Positions 25,824 to 34,602 are shown, counted from the first letter of the stretch. The stretch: DNA of 64,000 bases from Actinomycetota bacterium (GCA_027729925.1 JAQCEB010000003.1:10439-74438); one strand, 5' to 3'. Notes: generated by a model from the letters alone, not told the origin. Numbers and translations: made by a program.

Positions 25824-26528
25824 ATGCCGTTTAAATTATTAGAAGATAAAAAAACTTTTGCTTATGTGAACTCTGATTTTCCCAAAGTGTGTTTTTTACA
25901 CGGATGGGGTAGGGATTCGAGCGATTTTAATTTAATAGCTAATGAGTTTGATTCTTTTGTATTTGATTTACCTGGGTTCGGAAAGTCGAGTAAGCCAGAA
26001 ATTAGTATGTCTCCAAAAGAATATGCTCAATATTTAGATAAACTAATTCCACCATCTATAGAAGTTATTGTTGGTCACTCTTTCGGTGGAAGGGTTGCTG
26101 TATACCTATCAGAGTTCAGAAATTTTAAAAAACTTATTCTTATAGGAGTTCCTTTAATTCGATTAAATTTACATAAAAACAATTTCTCGATTTTAAAGTT
26201 TTTTAAAATTTTAAATAAATATGGATTAATTTCTCAAAATTTACTAGAAAATATAAAAAAGAAACTTGGTTCAACTGACTACCAAAACGTAACAGGAATT
26301 ATGCGTGAAACTCTAGTTAAAGCAGTAAATGACAATTTAGAAACTACCTTAAGTCATCTCTCGATTAAAACTGAGTTAATTTGGGGAGAGTTTGACACAG
26401 AAGTACCAGTTGAAGTGGCAATTGAAGCAAATAAAATAATCAAAAATTCGAATCTTCATATCTTAGAAAACGAATCACATAATCCTCTGATTTCCTCATA
26501 TTCTAAAATTATTAATATTATTAATTAA
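25824..26528 (+). CDS. Alpha/beta-fold hydrolase
   Basis: A 234-residue serine hydrolase: FLHGWGRDSSDF forms the oxyanion region, DLPGFGKSSKP follows, and the nucleophile elbow is GHSFGGR. The acid is probably in LIWGEFDTEVPVE and the His in NESHNPL near the C-terminus. It sits directly between a small membrane protein and the MurF-like ligase with 0- and 1-nt gaps. The substrate is unknown; an ester or amide linked to envelope metabolism is possible. Confidence 0.85.
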   Translation: MPFKLLEDKKTFAYVNSDFPKVCFLHGWGRDSSDFNLIANEFDSFVFDLPGFGKSSKPEISMSPKEYAQYLDKLIPPSIEVIVGHSFGGRVAVYLSEFRNFKKLILIGVPLIRLNLHKNNFSILKFFKILNKYGLISQNLLENIKKKLGSTDYQNVTGIMRETLVKAVNDNLETTLSHLSIKTELIWGEFDTEVPVEVAIEANKIIKNSNLHILENESHNPLISSYSKIINIIN

Positions 26529-26529
26529 C

Positions 26530-28053
26530 ATGGAATTAATTCATTATTTCGTTCTTATACTTTTTACTTTGTCTTCAATTATTAATTCAATTAGATGGTC
26601 TCGTATTGCACAAAGGGAGCATTATATCAACGGATATATAACTAAATTTTACTTTAGATGGATAAAGCTTTTTCCCTTCAATAAGGTACTTTTTTTCCTT
26701 TTATTTTTATTGTTACTTTCAAGCCTATGGACGCCAATTGCAGCTATTCTATTAGCCATCTTAAATTTAATTGCTCCATTGGGGCTGTCATTTAAATCTA
26801 GAACTGCAAAAGTTATTTACACAGATAGGCTAAAAAGATTAAATATTCTATATATTTTACTAATAATCATTTTTTCATTAGTTTCAGTTTTAAATGATCT
26901 TGGTTATTTTGTTGCAATGTTTGCAAATTTATTTTCTTTCTATATCTTTGATTTGAGTATGAAGCTTATAAAAAATTATGAAAAAAATAAATCGAGTGTT
27001 TTTGTTGATTCAGCAGCAATCAAATTAAAAGAGTTTAGTGGCCCAATTATTGCAATAACTGGCTCATATGCAAAAACAACTACTAAAAATGTCATGCATC
27101 AAATTTTTACAAGCAAATACAAAACATTTGTAACTCCCGAAAGTTTTAACAACAGGCTTGGTATAGCAAAGTCCATTAATGAAAGTTTTAACATTTCTTA
27201 CGATGTTGCTTTATTCGAAATGGGTACCTATGGATTTGGAGAAATAAGAGAAATGTGTTCATGGATTAAACCACATATTTCTGTCATTACAGGCATTGCG
27301 CCAGTACATTTAGAAAGAATGTCAACTCTAGAAAATATACTTGAAGCAAAATCAGAAATAGTAGATTTAACTGGAACTGTAGTTATAAATGGTGATGATG
27401 AACTTTTGTTAAATGAAGCCAGACTTTGGACAGGTCAGAAGATGGTTATCGATTGTTCTACAAGTTCAAACCAAGCTGCAGTTTATGTAGATTATCGAGA
27501 TGAAGTCCATAGTATTTACATTGGTGGTCAATTTATTATTTCTGTCAAAGGACCAGAACTTTTACAATTATCTATTGCTCTCAGTGTGGGAGTATTAGTA
27601 GCTTTAGAAATGGATGTTAAGTCTTTTTTTACGAATGATTTAGTACTTTTAAAAACACAGCATCGCCAAACCGAATTAATTGGAAATAAAGGTCAAACTA
27701 TTATCGATAATTCTTTTAACTCTAATCCTATTTCTTATAAAGCTTCTCTTGCACAAATAAATAAATATAATTCAAATGGTAAAAAATATCTTATTACACC
27801 TGGTTTGATTGAATTAGGATCACAACAATTCTCTTATAATTATGAATTTGCTCTAGATGCCTCAAAAGTATTCGATGAGGTTTTTATCATCGGCTACACA
27901 AATATTTCAGCTTTACGTTTAGGATTTGATGAAACTAATACAAATTATAAGATATTTAAAAATAGAGATTTAGCTGTATCTGATTTAAACTCATATGTAA
28001 GTAAAGATGACATAGTATTATTTGAAAATGATTTACCAGACCACCACCCATAA
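26530..28053 (+). CDS. Membrane-anchored Mur ligase, MurF-like
   Basis: Probably adds D-Ala-D-Ala to the UDP-MurNAc tripeptide (MurF role), since ddl follows after 3 nt. The first ~165 residues are hydrophobic with about five membrane segments, replacing the soluble UDP-substrate domain of ordinary MurF. The Mur ligase centre follows: AITGSYAKTTTKN (ATP loop, about 176-188, with Ala where GKT normally has Gly), SFNNRLGIAKSIN, FEMGTYGFGEI, GIAPVHLERM and VINGDDE. The C-terminal domain includes NSFNSNPISYKASLAQI, matching MurF's DSYNANP. It is 507 residues long and no other MurF is in the window. An alternative is a specialised Mur-like ligase acting on a lipid-linked substrate. Confidence 0.8.
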   Translation: MELIHYFVLILFTLSSIINSIRWSRIAQREHYINGYITKFYFRWIKLFPFNKVLFFLLFLLLLSSLWTPIAAILLAILNLIAPLGLSFKSRTAKVIYTDRLKRLNILYILLIIIFSLVSVLNDLGYFVAMFANLFSFYIFDLSMKLIKNYEKNKSSVFVDSAAIKLKEFSGPIIAITGSYAKTTTKNVMHQIFTSKYKTFVTPESFNNRLGIAKSINESFNISYDVALFEMGTYGFGEIREMCSWIKPHISVITGIAPVHLERMSTLENILEAKSEIVDLTGTVVINGDDELLLNEARLWTGQKMVIDCSTSSNQAAVYVDYRDEVHSIYIGGQFIISVKGPELLQLSIALSVGVLVALEMDVKSFFTNDLVLLKTQHRQTELIGNKGQTIIDNSFNSNPISYKASLAQINKYNSNGKKYLITPGLIELGSQQFSYNYEFALDASKVFDEVFIIGYTNISALRLGFDETNTNYKIFKNRDLAVSDLNSYVSKDDIVLFENDLPDHHP

Positions 28054-28056
28054 AAT

Positions 28057-29139
28057 ATGAAAAATATAATTGCTAATATTTTTGGTGGTCCGTCTCCTGA
28101 ACATGATATATCTATACTTACGGGTCTTCAAGCTTCAAGAATTTTAGCTAATAACTATGAGTTAATTAATATTTATTGGTCGAAAGATAACCGGTTTTAT
28201 TTAGTAAACAACGACTTAGAATCAATAGATTTTATAAATAATAAATCAATTTACAAAAAAGAATTAACGTTAAATTTAGGCTCAAATCCAGGTTTTTTTT
28301 ACAAAAAGAAACAATTAAAATTTGAAGTAATAATTAACTCATGTCACGGCGGTCCTGGAGAAGACGGTACCTTACAAGCAGTTTTTGATATTGCAGGTTT
28401 AAAATATACTGGCTCATCAGTAACAACCTCACAAATTGGAATGGATAAATATGCTTTTTATACACTAATGAAGGAAAATGGTCTCAATGTTTTAGATAAA
28501 TTTTTGTATATAATTGATAAAAAACCTGATATCAGTGGCCCATACATTATTAAACCTCGTTTCGGAGGGTCATCTATAGGAGTAGAGGTTGTTGAAAATT
28601 ATAATTCTATAGAAAATATTATTCAATCCTCTAATCTTTATGATTTAGGTACAACTGTAGAAAAGTTTTTACCTAACTCAGTTGACCTATTAGTTTCTGT
28701 AAGAAATTATCCAAAATTTGAATATTCTGAAGTAGAAAAACCAACTAGGTCAACCAATTTCGAAATGTTTTCATACAGAGACAAGTATTTAGGTAATGGT
28801 GGTTTGGAAGGTTCTAAAAGAGAACTACCTGCTCAAATTAATAAACAAATTGAAGAAAAAATAATAGTTGAGCTCAAAAAGTTAAATCAAATAATAAAAA
28901 TACAAGGCATTATTAGAGTTGATTTCTTATTACAGGATTCTGAATTGTTCATAAATGAAATTAATACAATTCCTGGAAGTCATGCGCTGTATTTATGGTC
29001 AAATTTAGGAAAAAGTAAATTTGAGTTACTTGAAGACATGATTACCGAAGCCTTAAATAAAAAAAATGAATGGAGTAGTCAAGGTTCAGATGGTCTAGCT
29101 TTAAAGTCTGCTAGTGATATTCAGAGTAAACTTGGATAA
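28057..29139 (+). CDS. ddl: D-alanine--D-alanine ligase
   Basis: Makes the D-Ala-D-Ala dipeptide of peptidoglycan with ATP. The 360-residue ATP-grasp protein has GGPSPEHDISILTG at the N-terminus, CHGGPGEDGTLQAVFDIAGL, KPRFGGSSIGVEVV (phosphate-binding loop), and EINTIPGSHALYLW with Mg-binding residues. The usual NTxPGMT is NTIPGSH here, which lies in the D-Ala binding end and deserves attention. It follows the MurF-like gene by 3 nt and overlaps the HAD gene, consistent with a cell-wall operon. Confidence 0.9.
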   Translation: MKNIIANIFGGPSPEHDISILTGLQASRILANNYELINIYWSKDNRFYLVNNDLESIDFINNKSIYKKELTLNLGSNPGFFYKKKQLKFEVIINSCHGGPGEDGTLQAVFDIAGLKYTGSSVTTSQIGMDKYAFYTLMKENGLNVLDKFLYIIDKKPDISGPYIIKPRFGGSSIGVEVVENYNSIENIIQSSNLYDLGTTVEKFLPNSVDLLVSVRNYPKFEYSEVEKPTRSTNFEMFSYRDKYLGNGGLEGSKRELPAQINKQIEEKIIVELKKLNQIIKIQGIIRVDFLLQDSELFINEINTIPGSHALYLWSNLGKSKFELLEDMITEALNKKNEWSSQGSDGLALKSASDIQSKLG

Positions 29140-29776
29140 TCAATATGGCTTGTTCTGGGATTGTGATGGTACAATCATGGACACTGAAAAGCTTTATGCT
29201 TATGCCTGGAAAGAACATTTAAAAAATTTAGGTTTTGAAATTCAATTAAGTGAAGTTGATCAATTCATAGGTGTTGATGACAGAATTGTTCATAATTATT
29301 TTTCAAGTTTTGTAAAGCTAGATGATTTTACGAACACAATGCATTCATTAGGAGAAATAATTAAAAATTTATTAAGTGATGATATATTATTTTCAGACGC
29401 TAAGAATCTTTTAATCTCATCAAATAATATTGGAATTCAATCAGCTTGTGTCTCAGCTAGTCCACAAAATTTACTTGAATTTAAACTTGAAAAAGCAAAT
29501 ATAAAACATTTATTTAATTTTATCATTGGCGGTGATCAGGTTAAAAAAAATAAACCCTATCCCGATATTTACAACAAAGCTATCACTACTTTAGGAACTA
29601 CTAAAAACATAGTAATTGAAGATAGCCCAACTGGAATAAAATCAGGAAAAGCATCAAATACATTTGTAATAGCTATAGATAGGGGAATATTTAGTAAAAA
29701 TGAATTATCAGAAGCTGATGTTATTGTAGAGAAATTATCTTTAGAAAATATACTTTTAATTTATAAAAGCTTGTAA
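29132..29776 (+). CDS. HAD-superfamily hydrolase (beta-phosphoglucomutase-like)
   Basis: A phosphatase or phosphomutase of 214 residues. The nucleophile motif is FWDCDGTIMDTE, motif II is near SACVSASPQN, motif III lysine lies in GGDQVKKNKPYPD, and motif IV is VIEDSPTGIKSGK. The helical cap after motif I is of subclass I as in beta-phosphoglucomutase and sugar phosphatases. The TTG at 29132 overlaps ddl by 8 nt; an in-frame GTG at 29114 is an alternative. The substrate is unknown; a phosphosugar is likely. Confidence 0.82.
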   Translation: MDNQYGLFWDCDGTIMDTEKLYAYAWKEHLKNLGFEIQLSEVDQFIGVDDRIVHNYFSSFVKLDDFTNTMHSLGEIIKNLLSDDILFSDAKNLLISSNNIGIQSACVSASPQNLLEFKLEKANIKHLFNFIIGGDQVKKNKPYPDIYNKAITTLGTTKNIVIEDSPTGIKSGKASNTFVIAIDRGIFSKNELSEADVIVEKLSLENILLIYKSL

Positions 29777-29811
29777 TTATTGATTATTTTTAAAATAAAT
29801 TACAAAATCGA

Positions 29812-29834
29812 CTTAGGCTCATATTGCGCCTAAG
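29812..29834. terminator. Bidirectional hairpin between convergent genes
   Basis: CTTAGGC (29812-29818) pairs with GCCTAAG (29828-29834) around a 9-nt loop. It lies between the HAD gene and the convergent Ddn-like gene and overlaps that gene's last codons. A T-rich tract follows on the minus strand but not on the plus strand, so termination is more convincing for the minus-strand operon. Confidence 0.5.
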
Positions 29835-30252
29835 ATAATTCTAAAATTAATAATGGAATAACTCTCTCTGTACGTTTTTGGTATGAAGTATAAATACCAT
29901 TGTTTAGGTAATCCATTTTAGCCCACCATTCTTCTCTTTCAGAATTAAATATTTCACGAGCAGTTGCATTATATTTTTTATTACCTATTTGGACAATACA
30001 TTTAGAATTTTTTTTCAAATTATAATACCAACCTGGATTTGAAGGACTTCCACCCTTAGATGCAACAATACATACAAAATTTTCTTCTCGTAAAAAAACT
30101 AAAACATTTTTTCTTTGTTTTTTAGTTTTTGCACCAATTGAATGAAGAATTAAACATGGTCTACCATATAACATTTTTCCAATCAAACCATTTGAATAAA
30201 TGTATATGTAGTTATGAAAAAATAAAAACAAAAAAATTAATTTTCTTTTCAT
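29830..30252 (-). CDS. Deazaflavin (F420)-dependent nitroreductase family protein (Ddn-like)
   Basis: The 140-residue protein belongs to the DUF385/Ddn family, which uses reduced F420 to reduce quinones or nitro compounds. Family elements are YGRPCLILHSIGAKTKKQRK, VCIVASKGGSPSNPGWYYNL and VQIGNKKYNATAREI. A hydrophobic, basic N-terminus (KRKLIFLFLFFHNYIYIYSNG) suggests membrane association as in Ddn. The ATG at 30252 overlaps the photolyase-like gene's TGA (ATGA), which favours it over an earlier in-frame start. F420 synthesis genes at 51425-54368 fit. The physiological acceptor is unknown, perhaps menaquinone. Confidence 0.83.
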   Translation of the reverse strand: MKRKLIFLFLFFHNYIYIYSNGLIGKMLYGRPCLILHSIGAKTKKQRKNVLVFLREENFVCIVASKGGSPSNPGWYYNLKKNSKCIVQIGNKKYNATAREIFNSEREEWWAKMDYLNNGIYTSYQKRTERVIPLLILELS

Positions 30253-31451
30253 AAATTTAAATTTGCTTTTTTTCTCCAAGAACTAAAACTACTTGGATAA
30301 AAGTCAATAGGTTTCACTAATCTTATAGCTGGAAACTCAACTATTGGTTTAATGTTTTTAGATATAAATTTATATTTAGGTACAGGTGCAAAAGTAACTG
30401 AAATCTTTTTATCTTTCAATATTTTTATTGGATCTCCAATATAAACTTTCAATTCTCTTTTTTCATTTAATTCTTTTAAAGTTTGAAGTATAAAAATAAT
30501 TCTTTTAGTAGATACTTTAATTAAATTAAGTAGTTTTTCGTCAAAAATAAAAATCACAGGTAAATCAGCATAAAATTTTAAAGCTGGGTCATTATCGCCT
30601 AAAGATTCACCTGTTATCCAGACATACTCTGGAAAATTATTTACATCTTTAACAACTGTTTGTGGTCCAAAATTATTTAATATATCCAAATTAAAATTTT
30701 GATTCACCTGGTCAATTGATGCTACATTTGGCCAAGACTCTATTGGACAGTTATATTTTAGTTCACAACTATTGCATAATTCTTTTGCTCTATTTTGTAC
30801 TTGATTTTTAGCAAAGCCATATACTTTTCCTGTTTGATTTCCCATTACCCATTGCCAACCAAGTCTATTTGAAAATCTAGATCCATCTAGTAGGTGTTTA
30901 AACATGTAGTCTTCATGTGTTTCCCAATTTTCGTGATTTCTTAATCCAAAATGGGAAGCAAACCACATTCTTGTCTGATTAACTATATAGCCAGTATTCT
31001 CAAGTTCCTTTTTTATGTGAGAAATACAATTCATATTATTTGTTAGATTTAAATCTAATTTCCTATCAGTAGTAACTTTAAAATTTAGTGCTTTATTAGA
31101 TTTTTTTCCGATAATTGCGTATAGATGTCTTGAAAATTCTTGCCATAAAAGCTCATCTCTAAACTTACTTTTATCTTCATATTGAAATGATTCAACTCTT
31201 TTCCAAACATCAATTAGAGAAATTAATCCATGTCTTATATATGGTGATAAATAGGATGAACCTCTTTGATGTTCAGGAAGTACATTATTACGTTTTTTAG
31301 AGTAATTTGAAATATCTAAGTTTGATAATTTTTCGTCTGCTACAGATTGTCCACCTTCAAGTTTCCCTTCAACATACGTATCACAACATAAACTAAAAAA
31401 ATGATCTTCAATTAATTGTCTATTGTTTTTCTTTAAATCTAAGAGCAGCAT
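30249..31451 (-). CDS. Photolyase/cryptochrome-family flavoprotein with apparently permuted domains
   Basis: A 400-residue protein whose FAD-binding domain of the photolyase family comes first rather than last. It shows SSYLSPYIRHGLIS (about 65-78), DELLWQEFSRHLYAI, TGYIVNQTRMWFASHFGL and DGSRFSNRLGWQWVMG (about 189-204). A cysteine cluster LCNSCELKYNC (C226, C229, C235) follows. The last ~120 residues read like a photolyase N-terminal Rossmann domain: VWITGESLGDNDPAL, LPVIFIFDEKLL, RIIFILQTLKELNEKRELKV, YIGDP. Ordinary photolyases have these in the opposite order. The ATG at 31451 is preferred to a TTG at 31478 overlapping the gene before it. Role could be DNA repair or light sensing; it sits in an operon with rpmB, a cold-shock-like gene and a Ddn-like gene. 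Confidence 0.75.
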   Translation of the reverse strand: MLLLDLKKNNRQLIEDHFFSLCCDTYVEGKLEGGQSVADEKLSNLDISNYSKKRNNVLPEHQRGSSYLSPYIRHGLISLIDVWKRVESFQYEDKSKFRDELLWQEFSRHLYAIIGKKSNKALNFKVTTDRKLDLNLTNNMNCISHIKKELENTGYIVNQTRMWFASHFGLRNHENWETHEDYMFKHLLDGSRFSNRLGWQWVMGNQTGKVYGFAKNQVQNRAKELCNSCELKYNCPIESWPNVASIDQVNQNFNLDILNNFGPQTVVKDVNNFPEYVWITGESLGDNDPALKFYADLPVIFIFDEKLLNLIKVSTKRIIFILQTLKELNEKRELKVYIGDPIKILKDKKISVTFAPVPKYKFISKNIKPIVEFPAIRLVKPIDFYPSSFSSWRKKANLNL

Positions 31452-31458
31452 TAAGGTA

Positions 31459-31674
31459 TTAGTATATACCTTGCCCAATTCTTATATTTTTAACTATTGG
31501 TAAACTACCTTCTTCAACAATGTCAAAATTGACTCTCTGACCTTGCCTTAAAGTTATAAAGATGGAACCTTTTAAAGATCCTTTTTGAATGAATACTTCT
31601 TCTTTATTAGTGTCTAAAACAATAATTCCATTTCCTGTATTAGGATCATAAGACTTAACAACGCCTTGCGACAT
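31459..31674 (-). CDS. Degenerate cold-shock-domain protein
   Basis: A 71-residue OB-fold protein aligning with CspA: MSQGVVKSYDPNTGNGIIVL at the start, then EEVFIQKGSLKG and LRQGQRVNFDIVEEG. However the RNP1 position reads GNGIIVL rather than KGFGFI and RNP2 reads VFIQK rather than VFVHF, so the stacking aromatic residues are missing. Nucleic-acid binding is therefore uncertain. It overlaps rpmB by one base and is followed 7 nt later by the photolyase-like gene, so the three are probably cotranscribed. Confidence 0.78.
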   Translation of the reverse strand: MSQGVVKSYDPNTGNGIIVLDTNKEEVFIQKGSLKGSIFITLRQGQRVNFDIVEEGSLPIVKNIRIGQGIY

Positions 31675-31862
31675 TAAGCTTTAACTACTTTTCCAGCTTT
31701 TAGACATGAAGTACAAGCTTTAATCTTTTTGGTATTAGTGCTGTCAGCTACTTTTACAGTTTGAATGTTTGCTGACCATTTTTTACTTGATCTTTTGTGT
31801 GAAAAAGTAACTTGCTTTCCAAACCAAGGTCCTTTACCACAAATATCACATTTTTTTGCCAT
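31674..31862 (-). CDS. rpmB: 50S ribosomal protein L28
   Basis: A 62-residue ribosomal protein: AKKCDICGKGPWFGKQVTFS at the start with the first CxxC, central KKWSANIQTVKV, and ACTSCLKAGKV with the second CxxC, so this is the zinc-binding form. The ATG follows an AGAAGGA ribosome-binding site, and a TATAGT -10-like box lies about 30 nt upstream. It is divergent from recG, the usual actinobacterial neighbour, and heads the operon leading to the cold-shock-like and photolyase-like genes. Confidence 0.95.
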   Translation of the reverse strand: MAKKCDICGKGPWFGKQVTFSHKRSSKKWSANIQTVKVADSTNTKKIKACTSCLKAGKVVKA

Positions 31863-31951
31863 AGTTCCTTCTAAATTTTCAATTTTAACTATAACTAATT
31901 TGCAAAATTGTTGGTACTTTCATTTAAATTCTTTTTGGGTTATGTTTGATT

Positions 31952-34072
31952 GTGGTTAAAAGAAGTTTTACATATTTAAGTGATATTAATCTTGACACCT
32001 TAAATGGTTTAGGAGACAAAAGATATAGTTTACTTAAACGTAACGATTTATTCTCAATAACAGATTTACTAAGATTTTTTCCAAAAAAACATATTGATAG
32101 ATCTTCAGTCAAATTAATTGAGGAAATTACTAATAATGATATTAACAGTGAAGTTACTGTTATTGCGTATATTAAAAAAGTATCTGTTTTTACAACTAGA
32201 TCAAGACTTAGAATCACTACATTAATTATTACTGACGATACTGGAGTTATAAATGCAAAGTGGTTTGGTCCTCAGTACATCGAGTCCAGATTTAAAGAAG
32301 GTGAAAGAGTTGCAATCTCGGGAAAGCCTGAAATTAAAAAATCAGGAACAGTTGAATATAAAAATCCAACAATTGAAAAATTTGATGATTTAGAAGATCT
32401 CAATGAAACTGGATCATTAATTCCCGTTTATAACAAACTTGAAGGCATAACTAGTTCATCAATTAGAAAAGCATTAAAACAAGTATTTAATATTATTTCA
32501 ACAAAAAAAGAAGATTTAGAACCTGGCATAGAGGATGTTCTTCCGGATATTATTTTGAAAAACTTTAATCTTCTAAATAGATTAGATAGTTTGAAAGGAA
32601 TACATTTTCCTCAAGATAAAAATGAGTATTATGCTTCTAGAAGAAGACTTGCAATCGATGAATTTATATATTTAAGAGTGATTTTTGAAAGTTTAAAGAA
32701 AAATTATAAGAAACAATCAAAAGGTTTTTCATACAAAGTAAAAATAGATGAAGTAGAAAATTATATAGGTAATTTACCATTTTCACTCACTAATTCTCAG
32801 AAGAAAGCAGCTTTTGAAATATTTGATGACCTCAAAAATGATTATCCAATGAAAAGGCTTTTACAAGGAGAGGTGGGTTCTGGCAAAACTGTTGTTGCTT
32901 CAATTGCAATTTACTCAACAGTACAATCAGGATATCAAGTAGCATTGATGGCTCCAACAGAGGTTCTTTGTGAACAACATTTTAAATCTCTTAAAAGTTT
33001 TCTAGGTAAATCAGGAATTAAACAATATTTATTAACATCTTCTACTAAAGAAAGAGAAATCATTGATAGAAAAATTAAGGAAGGTGAGCCAGGCTTATAT
33101 ATAGGAACACATTCTTTAATTCAAGAAAAAATTAAATTTAAAAATCTTGGCTTAGCAATTATTGATGAACAACAAAGATTTGGTGTTGATCAAAGAAAAA
33201 AACTAATAACTAATGAAAACACTATACCAGACCAATTAGTAATGACAGCTACGCCAATACCAAGGACAACGGCGCTATCTATTTATGGTGATCTTGATAT
33301 AACAACAATAAATGAATTACCCCCAGGTAGAAAAAAAATAGAATCTCATCTATTCAATGGTTTAGAATCTGATAATTTGAAAGTATTTGAAAAATGTAAA
33401 GAACATTTGGATAAAAAATCTCAAATATTTGTAGTCTGTCCTTTCATTGAGGAAAGTGAAAATTCGGATATTCAAGCTGCAGAAGTTGTATTTCAAGAAT
33501 ATACAGAAAAATTTACAAAATATAACGTTAAATTACTGCATGGAAGAATGTCAAATGAAGACAAAGAAGAAATTATGAAAAAAATGATACGTGGAGAAAT
33601 AGATATATTAATTTCTACTGTTGTTATAGAAGTAGGTATTGATATTCCTAACGCATCATTGATGGTTATAGAAAGTGCAGAAAGATTCGGATTAAATCAA
33701 TTACATCAATTAAGAGGAAGAGTTGGCCGTGGAAACAAGCAATCTGAGTGCATTTTTCATATTACCAAAAAGAAATCACTTACAACCATAAGTGATGATG
33801 GAAGAAAAAGACTTGAAGCAATAGTTCTATTAGATGATGGATTTAAACTTTCAGAAATTGATTTAGAAATAAGGGGAGAAGGTAAGGTTACGGGGACAAG
33901 TCAATCAGGAAAATCAGATCTTAAAGTTGCAAATCTCAGATTTGATTATGACCTCTTAAGTGAATCTAAATATATATTTGACTCTATCAATGATGAAAAA
34001 ATAAAATCTAAAATACTAAAAGAAGCTGAAATGTTTTTTCCTAATTATTTCAAAGTTGAAAGCAGCACATGA
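31952..34072 (+). CDS. recG: ATP-dependent DNA helicase RecG
   Basis: Remodels stalled replication forks and recombination intermediates. The 706-residue protein has the N-terminal wedge/OB domain (about 1-230), helicase motif I LLQGEVGSGKTVVAS, DEQQ box in IIDEQQRFGVDQRKK, motif III MTATPIPRT, and motif VI QLRGRVGRGNKQSEC. Length is normal. The GTG at 31952 is preferred because TATGTT at 31941-31946 predicts transcription from 31953; a TTG at 31946 is possible. It overlaps rsmD by 4 nt and opens a long plus-strand run of housekeeping genes. Confidence 0.93.
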   Translation: MVKRSFTYLSDINLDTLNGLGDKRYSLLKRNDLFSITDLLRFFPKKHIDRSSVKLIEEITNNDINSEVTVIAYIKKVSVFTTRSRLRITTLIITDDTGVINAKWFGPQYIESRFKEGERVAISGKPEIKKSGTVEYKNPTIEKFDDLEDLNETGSLIPVYNKLEGITSSSIRKALKQVFNIISTKKEDLEPGIEDVLPDIILKNFNLLNRLDSLKGIHFPQDKNEYYASRRRLAIDEFIYLRVIFESLKKNYKKQSKGFSYKVKIDEVENYIGNLPFSLTNSQKKAAFEIFDDLKNDYPMKRLLQGEVGSGKTVVASIAIYSTVQSGYQVALMAPTEVLCEQHFKSLKSFLGKSGIKQYLLTSSTKEREIIDRKIKEGEPGLYIGTHSLIQEKIKFKNLGLAIIDEQQRFGVDQRKKLITNENTIPDQLVMTATPIPRTTALSIYGDLDITTINELPPGRKKIESHLFNGLESDNLKVFEKCKEHLDKKSQIFVVCPFIEESENSDIQAAEVVFQEYTEKFTKYNVKLLHGRMSNEDKEEIMKKMIRGEIDILISTVVIEVGIDIPNASLMVIESAERFGLNQLHQLRGRVGRGNKQSECIFHITKKKSLTTISDDGRKRLEAIVLLDDGFKLSEIDLEIRGEGKVTGTSQSGKSDLKVANLRFDYDLLSESKYIFDSINDEKIKSKILKEAEMFFPNYFKVESST

Positions 34073-34602
34073 AAGTACTTTCAGGAATTTATAAATCAAA
34101 ATTTATAGAAACTATAAATAGCCCTGATACTCGTCCTATGATGAGTAAAGTAAGAGAATCTATATTTAGCTCATTACAATTTTTTATACCTGGAAAAAAT
34201 GTTTTAGATTTGTATGCAGGATCTGGGAGCTTAGGAATTGAAGCTTTAAGTAGAGGTGCCAATTACGCTACGTTCGTTGAAAAATCAATTGAATGTGTAA
34301 AAATTTTAAATAAAAACCTACAGCATATTAGTAATTATAAAATTACAAACATTTCCGTACATAGTTTTATTGAAAATTCGATTCTTGAATATGATCTTAT
34401 TTTTTACGATCCTCCTTTTAAATTAAAAACAGAGACAGTTGCAAACGAATTGATTGCTATAGAAAAACTTATGGAAAGAGATGGAAGATTAATTGTACAT
34501 AGGCACTCTGCTTCTGACAACTTTGAAATAGGTAAAAATTTAATATTTGAAAAAGACAAAAAATTTGGACAAAGTATCATTTACTTTATAAGAAAAAAAT
34601 GA
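34069..34602 (+). CDS. rsmD: 16S rRNA (guanine-966 N2)-methyltransferase
   Basis: Methylates G966 of 16S rRNA using SAM. The 177-residue protein starts MKVLSGIYKSKFIET, continues with DTRPMMSKVRESIFS, has the SAM site NVLDLYAGSGSLGIEALSRG and the catalytic YDPPF motif. Its position between recG and coaD with 4-nt overlaps on both sides is the standard actinobacterial arrangement. Confidence 0.93.
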   Translation: MKVLSGIYKSKFIETINSPDTRPMMSKVRESIFSSLQFFIPGKNVLDLYAGSGSLGIEALSRGANYATFVEKSIECVKILNKNLQHISNYKITNISVHSFIENSILEYDLIFYDPPFKLKTETVANELIAIEKLMERDGRLIVHRHSASDNFEIGKNLIFEKDKKFGQSIIYFIRKK

